64,000 bases of DNA from Turbatrix aceti (lineage: Eukaryota; Nematoda; Chromadorea; Rhabditida; Panagrolaimidae), in the NCBI GenBank assembly GCA_963969345.1, contig OZ017770.1:6953246-7017245 (forward strand), written 5' to 3'. The notes below the pieces were generated by a model. It saw nothing but the letters and a program-made list of their open reading frames with translations, was not told the origin of the DNA and made no database searches. Position 1 is the first letter of the stretch. The number at the start of each line of letters is the position of its first letter. This document shows positions 36,509-48,345 of this stretch, in pieces. The translations under genes were made by a program, and so were the position numbers.

Positions 36509-38217
36509 TCACACACGCAGCAACTTTTTGAGTTCATCGCACTCAATTTCCAGACGTATTTCCACGTTGTCGTTAGATAGCGAGATGGCTGGTAGTCGCT
36601 GTGCACGTGGCTGCCAGTAGTATGGCTGTGTTTCGCCACCAGTGTTTCTTTGTTTCACTTGATCATTTGCGATAACTGCTTTCACGTGCTTTGCCGCCTG
36701 GCTGCTGCTGCCGGAGCTCGTTTCCGGAGGTTGTGGCGACCTGAATTGATTGATTACTCGATAACGCACTTTATCTCCTTGGAATATCCACAAACCTGTC
36801 TGCCGTCAGTGAGGTAGTCTCGGTATCGTGCGGTATTGATTCCTGCAATCACCATTATTTTTATTATACACCCCATTACTCCAATCAGGCACGAACGTCG
36901 TTATCTTGGTTGCCGTCGCCATTTGAGACACCTTCCTTTGTTTGACCATTTTTTTGATCATGTGCTTCATTGTTATTCACATTTTGCGACGCCAACACCA
37001 TCTCTAGGCCGGTGTCGTTGTCGTCGTCTTCGAGTGAATTGCTTCCTGTTGAGAGATTGCTGACTGCTATCATACCGTCTGCTTGTTGTTCTTGTTCAAG
37101 CATTGCACGCTGTAATGCAACAAAGATATCAACGACATAATTATCATTCAAAAAAATCTGTATTTACAGCCATTTTTTTAATATGACATAAACCGAACCT
37201 TCCGTGCTTTTTCCTCTTGCTGTGCTTCCAGGATGAACGAGCAATACGTGAAATAAACACGCTTTCGGTACCTCCATTTTGAATTGTAAATTGCGAGTCT
37301 GAAAAAAATTATTTTTAAAACTGCTCAAATTTTGGTATCATTTGCAAACTTACTTGAATTTCCTATGATCGTTCATAAATTTAAAGACCGGAATGGTCAT
37401 GAGTCGCAAAAACAATTGAACAAACAGAAATATGAGGGAGAGAAAGGCGATGAAACGTATAAGAGGTGGATTCCGTTGAGCATAAATCTGCTCTTCATTA
37501 TACCCGCCATAATCGGCTGCTAGCGTAAAAGCAGCGTTAATGAGTAGAAAAACGCAGGTAATATATTGAAATAAAAGCTGGAGACGAAGTAAACGAGAAT
37601 GCTTGCCGACAACGGCAATGACGAACAAAACCTTTAATTGGCGGGGGTGTGGGTTAAAAAACAAAAAAAAGAAAAAAAACATACTTTAAAGGAATAAAAA
37701 ACCGCTAATTGAAAGAGCGTGGCCATAAAAATGAAGCCCGGAAGTGGTGAATTGGAGTACCGTGGAAGAAATACGGCAAAATGCAGTAAAGTAAAAAGCG
37801 TACAGATGAGAGCAAAGGCAACCTCGATAGCGCACACAATAATGGCCCACGACCGGGTTGCAGGCACCGCATCGCTACGCCAGAAGAAAGGCATGATATA
37901 TTTCGGACTCGAGGCATCAAAGTGTTCCGGCCCGACCAGCTCACGGACTTCAAGCGGTGTATTTGGAGGCCATTCGAACACCAGCTCTAAAATTATATAC
38001 CAAAAAAAATAGGTAAAAGGATGGAAAAACGTTCTTTACCTCTTTTGTCGCTCAGAATCTCCCATTCTTCCCGAAGCGTGGTCTGCCATCGCTCGAGTCG
38101 TTGCTGCCAGCTTTCGGCACTGTTGGCGGCTATCCGGCGTATCGGAGCCGTGAGGACAGATGTCTTCTCAAAGACGCCATCGATTGAATGCTGCGACATC
38201 TCGCGCAAAGAAATCAT
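36509..38217 (-). CDS. Unrecognised four-helix membrane protein
   Basis: The start at 38217 opens [20 protein letters not shown]. The N-terminal about 110 residues are soluble ([38 protein letters not shown]). Four hydrophobic segments follow: [38 protein letters not shown] with [30 protein letters not shown], and [20 protein letters not shown]. The next block, [20 protein letters not shown] followed by [20 protein letters not shown], looks conserved. The C-terminal tail is acidic, Asn/Ser-rich and disordered, ending DELKKLLRV. The joins in the tail were chosen by phase (one 55-bp intron). A perfect inverted repeat overlaps the start codon. I do not recognise the family. Confidence 0.75.
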
Positions 38218-38243
38218 GATTACGCCAATGCGTAATCATGATT
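38212..38243. repeat. Perfect 14-bp inverted repeat across a start codon
   Basis: AATCATGATTACGC (38212-38225), a 4-nt loop CAAT, then GCGTAATCATGATT (38230-38243). The left arm contains the complement of the ATG of the membrane protein gene (38215-38217). In the transcript this would form a strong stem-loop around the initiator codon, or it may be a palindromic protein-binding site in the promoter. Confidence 0.8.
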
Positions 38244-39258
38244 CCGTTTAGTTAACACTCAAAATGTGACCAAAATTTGTGATGCGCACATTCCCACGTT
38301 AAATGCAGACCATGACTTAATTGCATTTGGAGTCCGGTAACCTGTTTTTTGTTCATTCACTCAAAATTTCTTGTCATTCAAGGACGGGTCCTAAAATGTG
38401 TCATATCTATCTAATTGTTACTATCAAACCAGACGAGAGAGAAAAAAAATGATAGATCAGAGAAGCAACTATCAAAAAACAAATTAACAGTTGCACGTCA
38501 TTTTTTTTGAGAACAGAAAACCCGCTGCTTAATTGACCAGTTATTTTTTTCAATGATAAAGCACGTTTTTCATTTAATTATTCAATACTCCCGATAAAAT
38601 GGAAATTGTTATGGGCGCATTATTTTGGGCTCCCGTGAACACATTGTAAACCGATTGTTTGTTAAATGACCCTGACAATTGACTATACACATTCACGTAC
38701 TACGAAACCCCCTTTCCGGTGGATCAAAGTTGGTTCTTTTAGACACTCTCGGGCCTTGACACCTAGAAAAGATTATGCCCCCGCAAAAACATCTTTCACG
38801 CCACGCACATACGTCGTTTAATCATCACGATAAACCTAACTGATAATCCTGTTCTTAGCATTTACATATATATTTCTTTACGGCATGTTAAAATTATCCT
38901 GCACTTAGGGATTCATACGGTGGCAATCCCTTTTTTGCTCCTCTTTTTGTTTGGAACTCATTTGCAACGCAGAGTGCGCACGCTCCTCAACTCTACCCGC
39001 GAAATTTTAACGAGTCTGAAAACTTCCTTTCAGCTGTTGTTGGACAGCCCGCAGTGATGTTGTAAGAAACTTTTGCTTACTAGGTTTTTTGACAATCTTT
39101 GGTAATACGAGTGTTTGTTTGCCGTAAGCTATTGCTATTTTACTGGAGACAACTTTGTGTCGTTTCCAAACACTGCGTTTGACTATCGCCTTTTTTTGCA
39201 GGTAGTGTCCTCCGGACTTGTGGGTTTATGAGACAGGGTTTACTCGTTATGATTAGAT
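38244..39258. promoter_or_regulatory. Divergent promoter region between the membrane protein gene and usp-46
   Basis: About 1 kb between head-to-head genes; AT-rich with TATATA near 38870. It has no open frame with recognisable content. It probably contains promoter and 5' UTR of both genes. Confidence 0.45.
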
Positions 39259-40702
39259 ATGGTACGTTTGTGGCATTCTTTGAACGATAATGATGTTTCC
39301 GTGCATTCTAGGGAGCTAATGCGTCGACTCAGCTCGAAAAGGAAATCACGGCAAACCATGTCCTTGCAAATGAACACTTTTATGGCTTGATTAATGTGAG
39401 TATCTTTTACCGCCCATATGCGAGCATATTGATTGCAAGTGTAATGTTGCAATCGCTTCGAACCTCGCTTTTCGTCGTTTATCATGATATCTTTTTTTTC
39501 AGTTTGGCAACACGTGTTATTGCAACAGCGTTATTCAAGCTTTATATTTCTGTCAACCTTTTCGCGAAAAAATTCTTAGCTATAAGCAACAAAACAAACG
39601 ATTTGGCAATCAGCGGGAAAACCTTCTAACTTGTCTTGCTGATCTATTTGTTAGCATCGCGAATCAAAAGCGGCGCGTGGGTACGATTGCTCCAAAACGG
39701 TTCGTCACAAAGCTAAAGAAGGAAAACGGTTCGTTTTTTATATGATTTTTTTGTTGACTCATTGTATTTTTTTGTTATTGCAGAGTTGTTTGACAATTTT
39801 ATGCAACAGGATGCTCACGAATTCTTTAATTATTTGCTCAACGCCATTTCCGAAACGCTCTCCGATGAACTGAAGCGTGAATCTCAAAAAAATGCTGCCA
39901 AAAACGATCCTTCGTCATCGCAGAACAACGGCGTCGGCCCTTCTTCGTCGGACAGCGACGGTTCCTTCGAAAAAACCTGGATCCAGGAGATTTTCCAAGG
40001 AACTCTGACGAATGAAACCAAGTGCATGAACTGTGAGACCGTCAGCAGCAAGGACGAGGATTTCCTGGATCTCAGCGTGGATGTGCAGCCCAACGTCTCC
40101 ATCACTTATTGCCTCAGAGATTTTTCCAACAAAGAAACGCTGTCGGGTGACCAGAAGTATTACTGTGAAACGTGCTGCTCCAAGCAGGAGGCAGAAAAGC
40201 TCATGCGAATCAAAAAGCTGCCGAGATTACTTGCCTTGCACCTCAAGCGCTTCAAATATGCGGATCATCTCAACCGGTACACCAAGCTCTCTTACCGAGT
40301 TCTTTTTCCCATGGAGCTGCGGTTGTTCAACGTTGTAAGTGTTTTTGAACACAGCCAAATTTTGTCTTACACCGCTTTATTTCCTGAACGTGATTTTCAG
40401 CTCGAAGATGCCCCCAACAGCGATCGCCTATACGACCTCGTCGCTGTCGTTGTGCACTGCGGAGCAACGCCGAACCGAGGACACTACATCACCTTGGTCA
40501 AGTCTCACTCATTTTGGCTTCTCTTCGATGACGATATCGTTGATGTAAGTATTAGATTTGTTGAATGGTTTCACGCTGTTTTATACACGAATTTCAGAAA
40601 ATTGACGAATCCGCGCTGGAGGATTTTTTCGGTCTTTCCGATTGCAACGTGCCAAAGAATTCGGAATCTGCTTATATTTTGTTTTACCAAGCCCGCGACT
40701 AA
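39259..40702 (+). CDS. usp-46: USP12/USP46-type ubiquitin-specific protease
   Basis: USP46 is a deubiquitinase that works with WD40 cofactors (WDR48, WDR20); in C. elegans USP-46 stabilises the GLR-1 glutamate receptor. The start is inferred as an exon carrying only ATG (39259-39261), spliced to [20 protein letters not shown], which matches the vertebrate start region MGTNASALEKDI. The catalytic Cys box is [18 protein letters not shown], the [13 protein letters not shown] block follows, then the zinc-binding pairs CMNC and CETCC, and the His box [11 protein letters not shown] with WLLFDDDIV. The C-terminus is [11 protein letters not shown] with TAA at 40700-40702. Introns are short and the catalytic triad is intact. 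Confidence 0.95.
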
Positions 40703-41004
40703 GCCGGTTTGCCTGACGGGTAATGGTCACCGTGAAAGCAACTCCTTTTTCTTCCCTTTGATCCTGTTATAATGTCTTTACAATATACCCCATTTATATT
40801 TGATACTTGTCACTTAAATAGGTTTAATGTATACCGCTAGTATGTACTCAGTCATGCCCTTATTGTCTGGTCAGTCATGTTTTTTATATAACAGAAGAGA
40901 TCGATGTTTATTGGAAACTGGTTACGTCCGGAAGTTGTTATCTGGAAGACATGGGTGTTTTGGGGAGTTTTTTTTTACAATGTAAACAGTTGCAGACCGG
41001 CAAC

Positions 41005-43543
41005 ATGGGGGTTATCACCTCCAACGGGGAGTTGCCAGAGGATGGGGAAAACCGAAAGCTTGTCAACAACAACGACAACATGTACCCTCCGTTTTGTCAC
41101 CAGGTAAACCGGGGTTTTTTGGGATTGAAGAATTTTGAGCAGGGCTTTAAATTCCAGATTGACGAGAACTACGTGCCGGAAGGCGATATCGAGTACCCCT
41201 TTGAAGATATTGGCGGCAGTGGCGATGAAAACAAAATTCGGGGCAACTGGTCGGCCGGCGTCGACTATTATCTCGCCGTTTTTGGCTTCACCTTTGGTCT
41301 CGGGAATGTCTGGCGTTTTCCATATCAGCTAGCGATGAACGGCGGAGTCACCTACCTCATACCATATTTTGCTATGTTTTTCCTGACATCTCTGCCCATT
41401 CTGTTCATGGAACTCTCGATCGGCCAGTTCATCAGTCTCGGCGCTGTTTCTGTCTGGAAAGTTGCTCCAATGTTCAAAGGAATCGGCATTTCGATGGTTC
41501 TGATTTCGAGTATTCTCGCCATCTACTACAACATGATTACGTCATGGGCTATTTTTTACTTTGTCAATTCTATCAAGTTTTCTCTGCCATGGACAACGTG
41601 TGGAAATCACTGGAACTCCGAAAGCTGCACTGTGTGGAATCGAGGAGCTGTCGCCAACTGCAAGAACCTTAACGGAACAATGCTCATCAATGGGACGTGT
41701 CTTTTTGAGGTTGGACCCGCTGAAGACTTGAACGTATCCAAGACCGTCATATTTCCGAGCAATGGTGTGCTACCGAGCACTGAGTACTTTCAGTAAGTTT
41801 GTGTGTTCTTAAACCACGTGAACCGTGCATCCTTGCAGCAACGAGGTGCTCATGATGTCGAGCGGTCTAATTGACTTCCAAACCGTCAACTGGCAACTCG
41901 CAATCTGTCTTCTCATCGCGTGGTCTGCGGTGTTCCTTGGCTCCTTCAAGGGCATTAAAACAAGTGGAAAAGTACGCTTTTTTTTGGCCTTTATTCCTTT
42001 TTTTAAAGTCGAATTTAATTCAGGTTATCTACATTAGCGTCATTCTACCGTACATAATTCTCTTTGTCTTGCTGGTTCGTTTCGTCACGCTTCCTGGCTC
42101 TGTTGAAGGCCTACTCCATTTTTTGAAGCCTGATTGGAGTGTGCTGCAAGACTTTCATGTGGGTTTTTGATCAAATCGAAAGATCATTGCAATTTGTGGT
42201 GCTCTTTGTAGGTTTGGGGTGAAGCTGCAGTACAGGTATTCTACTCGCTATCAACGTGCACCGGTGGTCTGATTGTCTTGTCCAGCTATAACCGTTTTCA
42301 CAGCAATGTGTTTGGCGATGTGTTATTTTTTGCTGCCGTTGATCTCGTGACTTCCTTTTTTATGACATGTCTTCTCTTTTCGGCTGCCGGATTTGTCTGT
42401 TATGAGTTGGATCTTCCTATCGATCAGTTTCACCTTCAAGGTAGGGTTCAAAGTACCAAAATTCTGCCTAATGGAGAAATTTAAATTTCAGATGGAGTCC
42501 AGCTTATTTTCATATTCTTCAGCGACGCGATTTCCAAGCTTCCAGTTGCCCCGCTTTATTCTGCGATTTTCTTTGGCATGATCGCGCTCGTCATTTATAA
42601 CAGCGAGCTTTTCATCGTCGAAACCATTGTTTCGTCGATCTGCGATGAATTTCCGGAACGCCTTCGCACCAACCACCGCCACGTGCTTACCTTTGTGGTT
42701 CTCCTCTTCTACATCCTGGGACTCCCTCTGTGCTCCGCTGCCGGCATCTTCTGGATTTTTCTGCTCGAGGCATTCGTTGCGACGTGGCCGCTTATCATCA
42801 TCGCTTTTCTCGAGTGCATGGTGATCTCTTGGATCTACGGTGCGTCCTTTACCTGTGCCATATGTTGTTTGAACTTTTATATAATTGCAGGTGTCGATAA
42901 CTTCATGGACAACATCAAGTGGATGACAGGTTATTATCCGCCTTTCTACATTTTTTGGCGGCTGCTCTGGAAGTTCATCTGCCCCATGACGTTTATGGTG
43001 TGTTTTTTCGGTGTAGCGTGAAAAGTATCATTCATCACTACGTGTTTTGCAGGCAATTCTTGCGTTTGTGTGGCTCGAATACAAGCCTATTCATTACGAG
43101 GCAGTTGTCTTCCCCCTTTGGGCGCACATTGGAGGCTGGTGCGTCTCGCTCTCCCCTATCATCATAACTTTTGTTGTTATTGTTTACCAGTTGATCACAA
43201 CACCCGGAAGCTTTTGTCGGGTAAGTCGTACATAATTATATGGCCTGGGCCACCAAAAAAACACTGCAAACAACAACAGCCATTTTTTCAGCGTTGGAGG
43301 GACTTGCTTTTTCCCGAGGAAGACTGGGGACCGGCTTTGGCGATACATCGGGCTGAAAAATATCCACTACAAATCCCAGAAGCACGAAAACTGTTGCTGC
43401 CCAATTCATACGTGATCCACTGCAAACTGCCGACCGTCGAACCACCAAATCAAACCCCTGAATCGATACGTCGACGGAGTGTTCGCGAGACGACGGTGCA
43501 GTCGATCAGAGACCACGGCAATGAACGCGAAACCATCATCTAA
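41005..43543 (+). CDS. SLC6 family sodium-dependent neurotransmitter/amino acid transporter
   Basis: This protein would take up a small organic solute with sodium across the plasma membrane. The start at 41005 (MGVITSNGELPEDGENRK) follows a TTGCAG that may be a trans-splice acceptor, so I prefer it over the ATG at 40951. The signature TM1 is FGFTFGLGNVWRFPYQLAMN. About 12 TM helices follow. The large second extracellular loop has CGNHWNSESC and three N-glycosylation sites (NGT, NGT, NVS). The Asp used by monoamine carriers in TM1 is replaced by Gly (GLGNV), as in amino-acid and GABA-type members. The TM2 PYLxYKNGG-like region (QLAMNGGVTYLIPYF) and the TM8 region (IYNSELFIVETI) are divergent. 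The tail is charged and contains RRRSVRETTVQSIRD. I cannot name the snf member. Confidence 0.87.
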
Positions 43544-44205
43544 CGAACGCACATCTCTTTGTATTGTTATTGAATACCTTTATTATCCCAGGTCATTTTT
43601 TTTGTTATTTGCCACGCAGTCATTTCATTCTTTCAACCTTGGTCAGTATTGATTTCTTTTCATCCATCTTTGCTCAAACTTGTCATCTCGGGCATTTACA
43701 CCGTTACAGTGCTTTACGTTTAATTTTCTTCTGGTGGTCATAAATTTTGTCACCGTTTTTGGAGAGATTGTCATTACACAAGTTGACCGAACTTGCCGCG
43801 GTATCTGAACTTTGGGCTTGGAGTGTGTGCTAAAATTTTGTATCAGAAGGGATACTGCTGAGATTCGAGATTCTTTTGCAATGGTTATAGTAGACTATTT
43901 GGCGTCCAATTGACGCTAGTTTTTTTTCTCGTCATGCTGTTTTCACGAAACCACATCAAAATTCGTGACTAGTCTTGAGGCTGTCGTTATGCTTTCCCAA
44001 CTTTTATTGCCTTTTTTGATGGCCTGTTGGAACGCTTTCCAGTGTGTTTCATCGTGTCAATACCCAACGACGGACACCTAATATAGGACCATAATTATTT
44101 GAGTTGCTCCAAAGGACATCTTCTCGTGCTATGCGTGATTTTGTGAACTACATAGTTTGCAGTTTGGCACGTTTTGTGTTTTCAGCCTAAAATTTTTTCC
44201 CAGCG
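43544..44205. other. Spacer between the SLC6 and TMEM120 genes
   Basis: A 660 bp AT-rich interval between two plus-strand genes, with an AATA-rich segment just after the transporter stop. It should hold the 3' UTR of one gene and the promoter of the next. I see no coding frame or RNA gene. Confidence 0.45.
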
Positions 44206-45419
44206 ATGGATACGAGCGTCGACATCTCCAATTTGTTGCAAGATGTCGAGACTATCAAGAAGGACCTCCAGACTGCTGAAAGCAACCATTTGAAATACAT
44301 TACGTCGAGAAACGAGATGACGTCTTGGCAGGGCAAAGTCAAGGGCTCTGCGAAACATATCAACTACCTTTCTACGCAGATCAAAAAGGACATCAAGAAA
44401 GCAGAGCATTCCAAAAACCTCCTGCCTGGGCAGAAAGAACAGTTGCAGCAGGCCTTGAAGGAGCTCAGCGAGGCTCAGGAGAAGGTCACGCTCATTCAGT
44501 ACGATTTGCCTGCCGACAGTCTGGGGTAGGTGATTTTGATCGTTATTTATTTATTTTTTATTGCCTGCATCTTTCAGGTTGTACCTTTCCGTAATCCTGG
44601 GCGGCAACCTCGACATCACACTCACGAACCCAGACAGCAGATACCGGTACAAACAGGATTACGAGAAGTTCAAAATGTCCGTTACCATTGTCACCGTTGT
44701 CATGCTTTTCCTGTGCTATTTCTTCCCATTTCGAGCCATTGACGCACTTTGCAATTTCCTTCTTGTATGGTATTACTGTACACTCACCATTCGGGAGTCC
44801 ATTCTTCGAGTTAACCGGTCCAAGTAAGATTAACGTGCTTTTTCCGGCGCTCAAATCCGTTTTTTTTTCAGAATCAAAGGATGGTGGGTGATGCACCACT
44901 ACATTTCCACCGTTCTGGCCGGCATCACGCTCACCTGGAGTGACGGAGTCTGCTACAAGCAGTCGAGGAACCTTTTGATCACGCTGACTGGCTACGTATC
45001 CCTGCTACAGATCCTGCAATACAGGTACCAGACCGGTGTCCTTCGTCGCCTCCACGCTCTCGGTCAACGCGATGACATGGACGTCACCGTGGAAGGCTTC
45101 AGCAGCTGGATGTTCAAGGGTCTTTCCTTTTTGATCCCTTTTTTGGTCGTCGGATACGTAAGCACTTTAAAAAACGGTTTTTGTGAAAAAAAATTTTTTT
45201 CAGATTTTTCAAGGATACTGCGCGTATTCGCTCTACTACATGTATTTCTACGATGATCCATGCGGTGCAGAGTGGCAGGTTTTGGCGCTGGCCGGTCTGT
45301 TTTCCGTTGTAGCCTCTGGCAACCTGGTCACCATGCTCATCGTTCTCGCTCGCAAATTCACCAACCGTTTCGATATTATCTACAGCCAGGCTGCGAGATA
45401 CCGCACTAAGACTGAGTAG
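44206..45419 (+). CDS. TMEM120 (TACAN/NET29-like) membrane protein
   Basis: TMEM120A/B are nuclear-envelope and ER six-helix proteins with a structural resemblance to fatty-acid elongases. The N-terminus is a coiled coil (about residues 1-100: ISNLLQDVETIKKDLQTAES, then KEQLQQALKELSEAQEKVTL). It is followed by LGGNLDITLTNPDSRYRYKQ, a hallmark block of the family. Six hydrophobic segments follow, with WWVMHHYISTVLAGITLTW carrying the conserved HHY motif and YQTGVLRRLHALGQRDDMD. The C-terminus is FDIIYSQAARYRTKTE. Five exons; stop TAG at 45417-45419. Confidence 0.94.
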
Positions 45420-45699
45420 ATTTCTTGTTTTGTTACCGTGCCTTATGGAAGATATGAATAACTGACGACAAAACCAATCCCATTCAACCACCCGAAACAC
45501 AATTTTACGGACGTTGTTTATCCTTTTATCATTCTACCATAGGTAGATTCAGTACAACTCATACTTCTAACCCATTAATTCCTAGCAGAAAATTCCGTGA
45601 ATAGTGTCAGACCAAAAAAAGAGCAAGTATTTTGGGAAGAGCAAAAACATACAATCAGCCCCGAGTTAGGCTAGCTAGGAGGTACGCCAGCTAGACTCA

Positions 45700-47144
45700 C
45701 TAGCGACGACCGCCATTGGGCTTGCGGCTGTCGCGGCCGGGAAGCGGGTGGGACCAATCTGCAGCCTGGGCACTCTGCGTCATGTAGCGGCGAGAAGAGG
45801 TCGAGTAGATGGGAAGCACCTCGCTGGCATCGACCGGAAGCGTCTTGAGGAAGATGAAAGCATCGGTGCCGTGGCCCTCCTGCGAGACGAGGAACATGTC
45901 GCCGAGGAAGTAGCGAGCGTAGAGACGAGACAGCGGGAGGCCGTAGCCGTAGCCCGCGAGCGGAGCCTGGCTGCCGTCTCGGGGAGGGGGAGGGGCCGTG
46001 CTGTACATGTAGTTGAAGAGACGCTCCAGGATGGTTCGCGAGACACCGCCGCCGCAGTCGCTGATCTGAACAGAAAAAATGAAAGTAATAAAAAAAATAA
46101 AATGTTAATAAGTCACCTTGATGGAGAGGTCCTCGTGACCCTTGACCACAGAGCACACGACCGGAGGAGGATCCTCATCGACGCCGTGGTACTCGACGGT
46201 AGCACGCATGGCATTCTTGAAGAGTTCGACAGTGATGTGGTAGAGATGGGAGGGCACCGCAACGCACTGAACGCGCTTGTCCTTGTCGATGGCGTTGTAG
46301 CACTCCAGCTTGAGGGCAGGTGACGTCATGTAGTAACGGTCGCAAAGGAAACGAGCACTCTCGTACGCATCCTGAACGACAGTCTCGACATCGCAGGCAG
46401 GATCGATGCATCCGACGTGGCGGGGGCTTTCCGGGAGAACAGACCCAAAGACGAGCACTGAAAAAACCCACACACAAAGATGATGACAGAATGATGTCAT
46501 TGAAAACCTACAATGCTGGTTCTGAAGCATGCGAATGGAGATACGGTTCAGGTAGAAGCGATCGAGGAAATACTGAATACCACGTTCACAAGCAATGTCG
46601 ACACCCTGGGATTCTTTGAGTTCGATGAGGCCATCTGCCATGGTTTCGACGACATGGCTATGGCGCTTGAGGATCTGCTGCAGCTGGTCGTTGAACCTGA
46701 ACACAGAGTACAGATGAACCTTTGGTCAGACAAAAAACACGCACGTGCAAAAATGGAAAAAAAACCTACTTTGAGATAACGTCGAGCGACGCATCAGTAC
46801 TTTCGTACTCCAAAAGATCTTCGAAGCTCTGGTGGTACCACTGACTGACAAGCTTCGAACTGTTTTGGCGAAGAAGATCCGGAGGAAGGAGACTGATTTC
46901 CTACAAAAATTATCGACTACAGCCAAAACTCGTCGGAAATAACTCAACAAACCTGCATGATGTTCGCGAGACGCACGAGAAGCTCTTTTTTGAGGAAGAG
47001 GAACGAAGACTTGGCGGTTCCGGTGCGACCGAAGTCGAGATACTGCTGAATCGTCAACGAAGAAGGTTGAAACTGGCTGTAGTGCTCGAGCTTTTGGGCA
47101 ATCTTGCCGCCAAAGAGCGCAAGACTGCGACGAGACAGCAGCAT
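45700..47144 (-). CDS. pdhk-2: Pyruvate dehydrogenase kinase (mitochondrial)
   Basis: This GHKL-type kinase phosphorylates and inactivates the E1 alpha subunit of the pyruvate dehydrogenase complex. The start at 47144 ([19 protein letters not shown]) looks like a mitochondrial presequence. The domain order is a helical BCDHK region ([38 protein letters not shown]), then the GHKL ATP fold: N-box [13 protein letters not shown]1 box [19 protein letters not shown] (usually SDRGGGV; here Cys replaces Arg), G2 [19 protein letters not shown], and the DW motif ([12 protein letters not shown]) near the C-terminus. Five short introns. The DW motif identifies it as a PDH kinase rather than a BCKD kinase. 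Confidence 0.94.
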
Positions 47145-48345
47145 CGCAGTAAACTCTGAAAGCACACAGAATAATCAAGTGTAAGTAATCAAAATGAGCA
47201 CGCCGCTAAAAGCCATGCAGCAAAGGAGAAAACAAATGCACGCGGATTGTAAAAATAGCTGACAAAGATTGCTTCAAAAAATGGCCATTCGGCACACGAC
47301 GCCACACGTTTTCTTTGTGTGTGTAACAGCGAGTGCACGGTTGTACTTTGGTCGCTTGGAATACGTGCGCCGGGGTCCACGGAGTGCGCCTGAACAATTC
47401 TTCAGGAACAGAACGAAAGTTCTCTGATCTACCTCTGGGCTAGCAAGAATCGAGGAGAACTCGGTTGTATTATAGACGTAGTGTGGCAAAGAACGCTGAT
47501 ATTTAAAATTTAATTTACGAAAAACACTGGTCCACAGGGAATGCTTGGACACATCAGGCAAATGACACGTAGATAACATCGGCCGGTTCAAGACGACAAT
47601 GGGTGTAACAAAAGCGCAGCCACGAAAATAGTATGCAATGATAACGATTAGAGTATTCGTGGAGGAAGGACAGTTGTGCGTGCTAAAACTACACTTGTTT
47701 ATTGCGCGGTCCTGTGCATGCATGCTCTCATCTCTTTGATGTAGCGGCGCGCCTGACAGCGTCCTTCTCGAAACCGTTACCCACTTCGATGAAACAATTT
47801 CAATTCATAAAAAAAATCACAAGACCAAAAAAAAGTAATTTCAAATGCAGGAAAGAGAGGCATGATTTGTCATAGGCGTTGTTGATTTGACGACCCGTTC
47901 TATCTACGCTCCTTAACGCTGGTTCTACACCGGTGCTATTGATCGCTCTGACTGGCATTAGTCACCTATAATCGCTTGGGGGTTTGGATACCTTTGGTTG
48001 ACAAAATCTACTCGGCCTTTAGAACGGCTTGTCCAGGTTTTGTCTTACCCGGCAGCATTTGTTTTCTTTTGTCCACTGTTCACCCCAGGCTGTTGCGAGT
48101 TGCCGACAAACGACCCCTCGCAGTTTGCTTTGCAGTGGTACGGGTGCTGCTGGCCTCTCTGATAAACGCAGTTGACCCTACGAGGATACCCTGCTTACTT
48201 CTTCCGTTTTGTCATTTTAATAAGCACATCGTGTCAATCACTACCGTTATCAGACGCAGTGCCGCATGTAGCTCTCACCGTCACCCCATTTGAGTAATTC
48301 GCTTCGTTTTTCATTCATTCACTGATATCTATAACTATATTTGCG
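47145..48345. promoter_or_regulatory. Divergent promoter region between pdhk-2 and the acyltransferase gene
   Basis: About 1.2 kb between head-to-head genes. A minus frame of 149 codons (47274-47723) and a + frame of 105 codons (47976-48293) are open, but neither has recognisable content and I treat both as chance. GC content is moderate. No RNA gene was seen. Confidence 0.4.

Noticed and set aside
47274..47723. 149-codon open frame on the - strand upstream of pdhk-2
   Set aside because: It is long but low in recognisable content, and it overlaps the divergent promoter region; no homologue is recognised.
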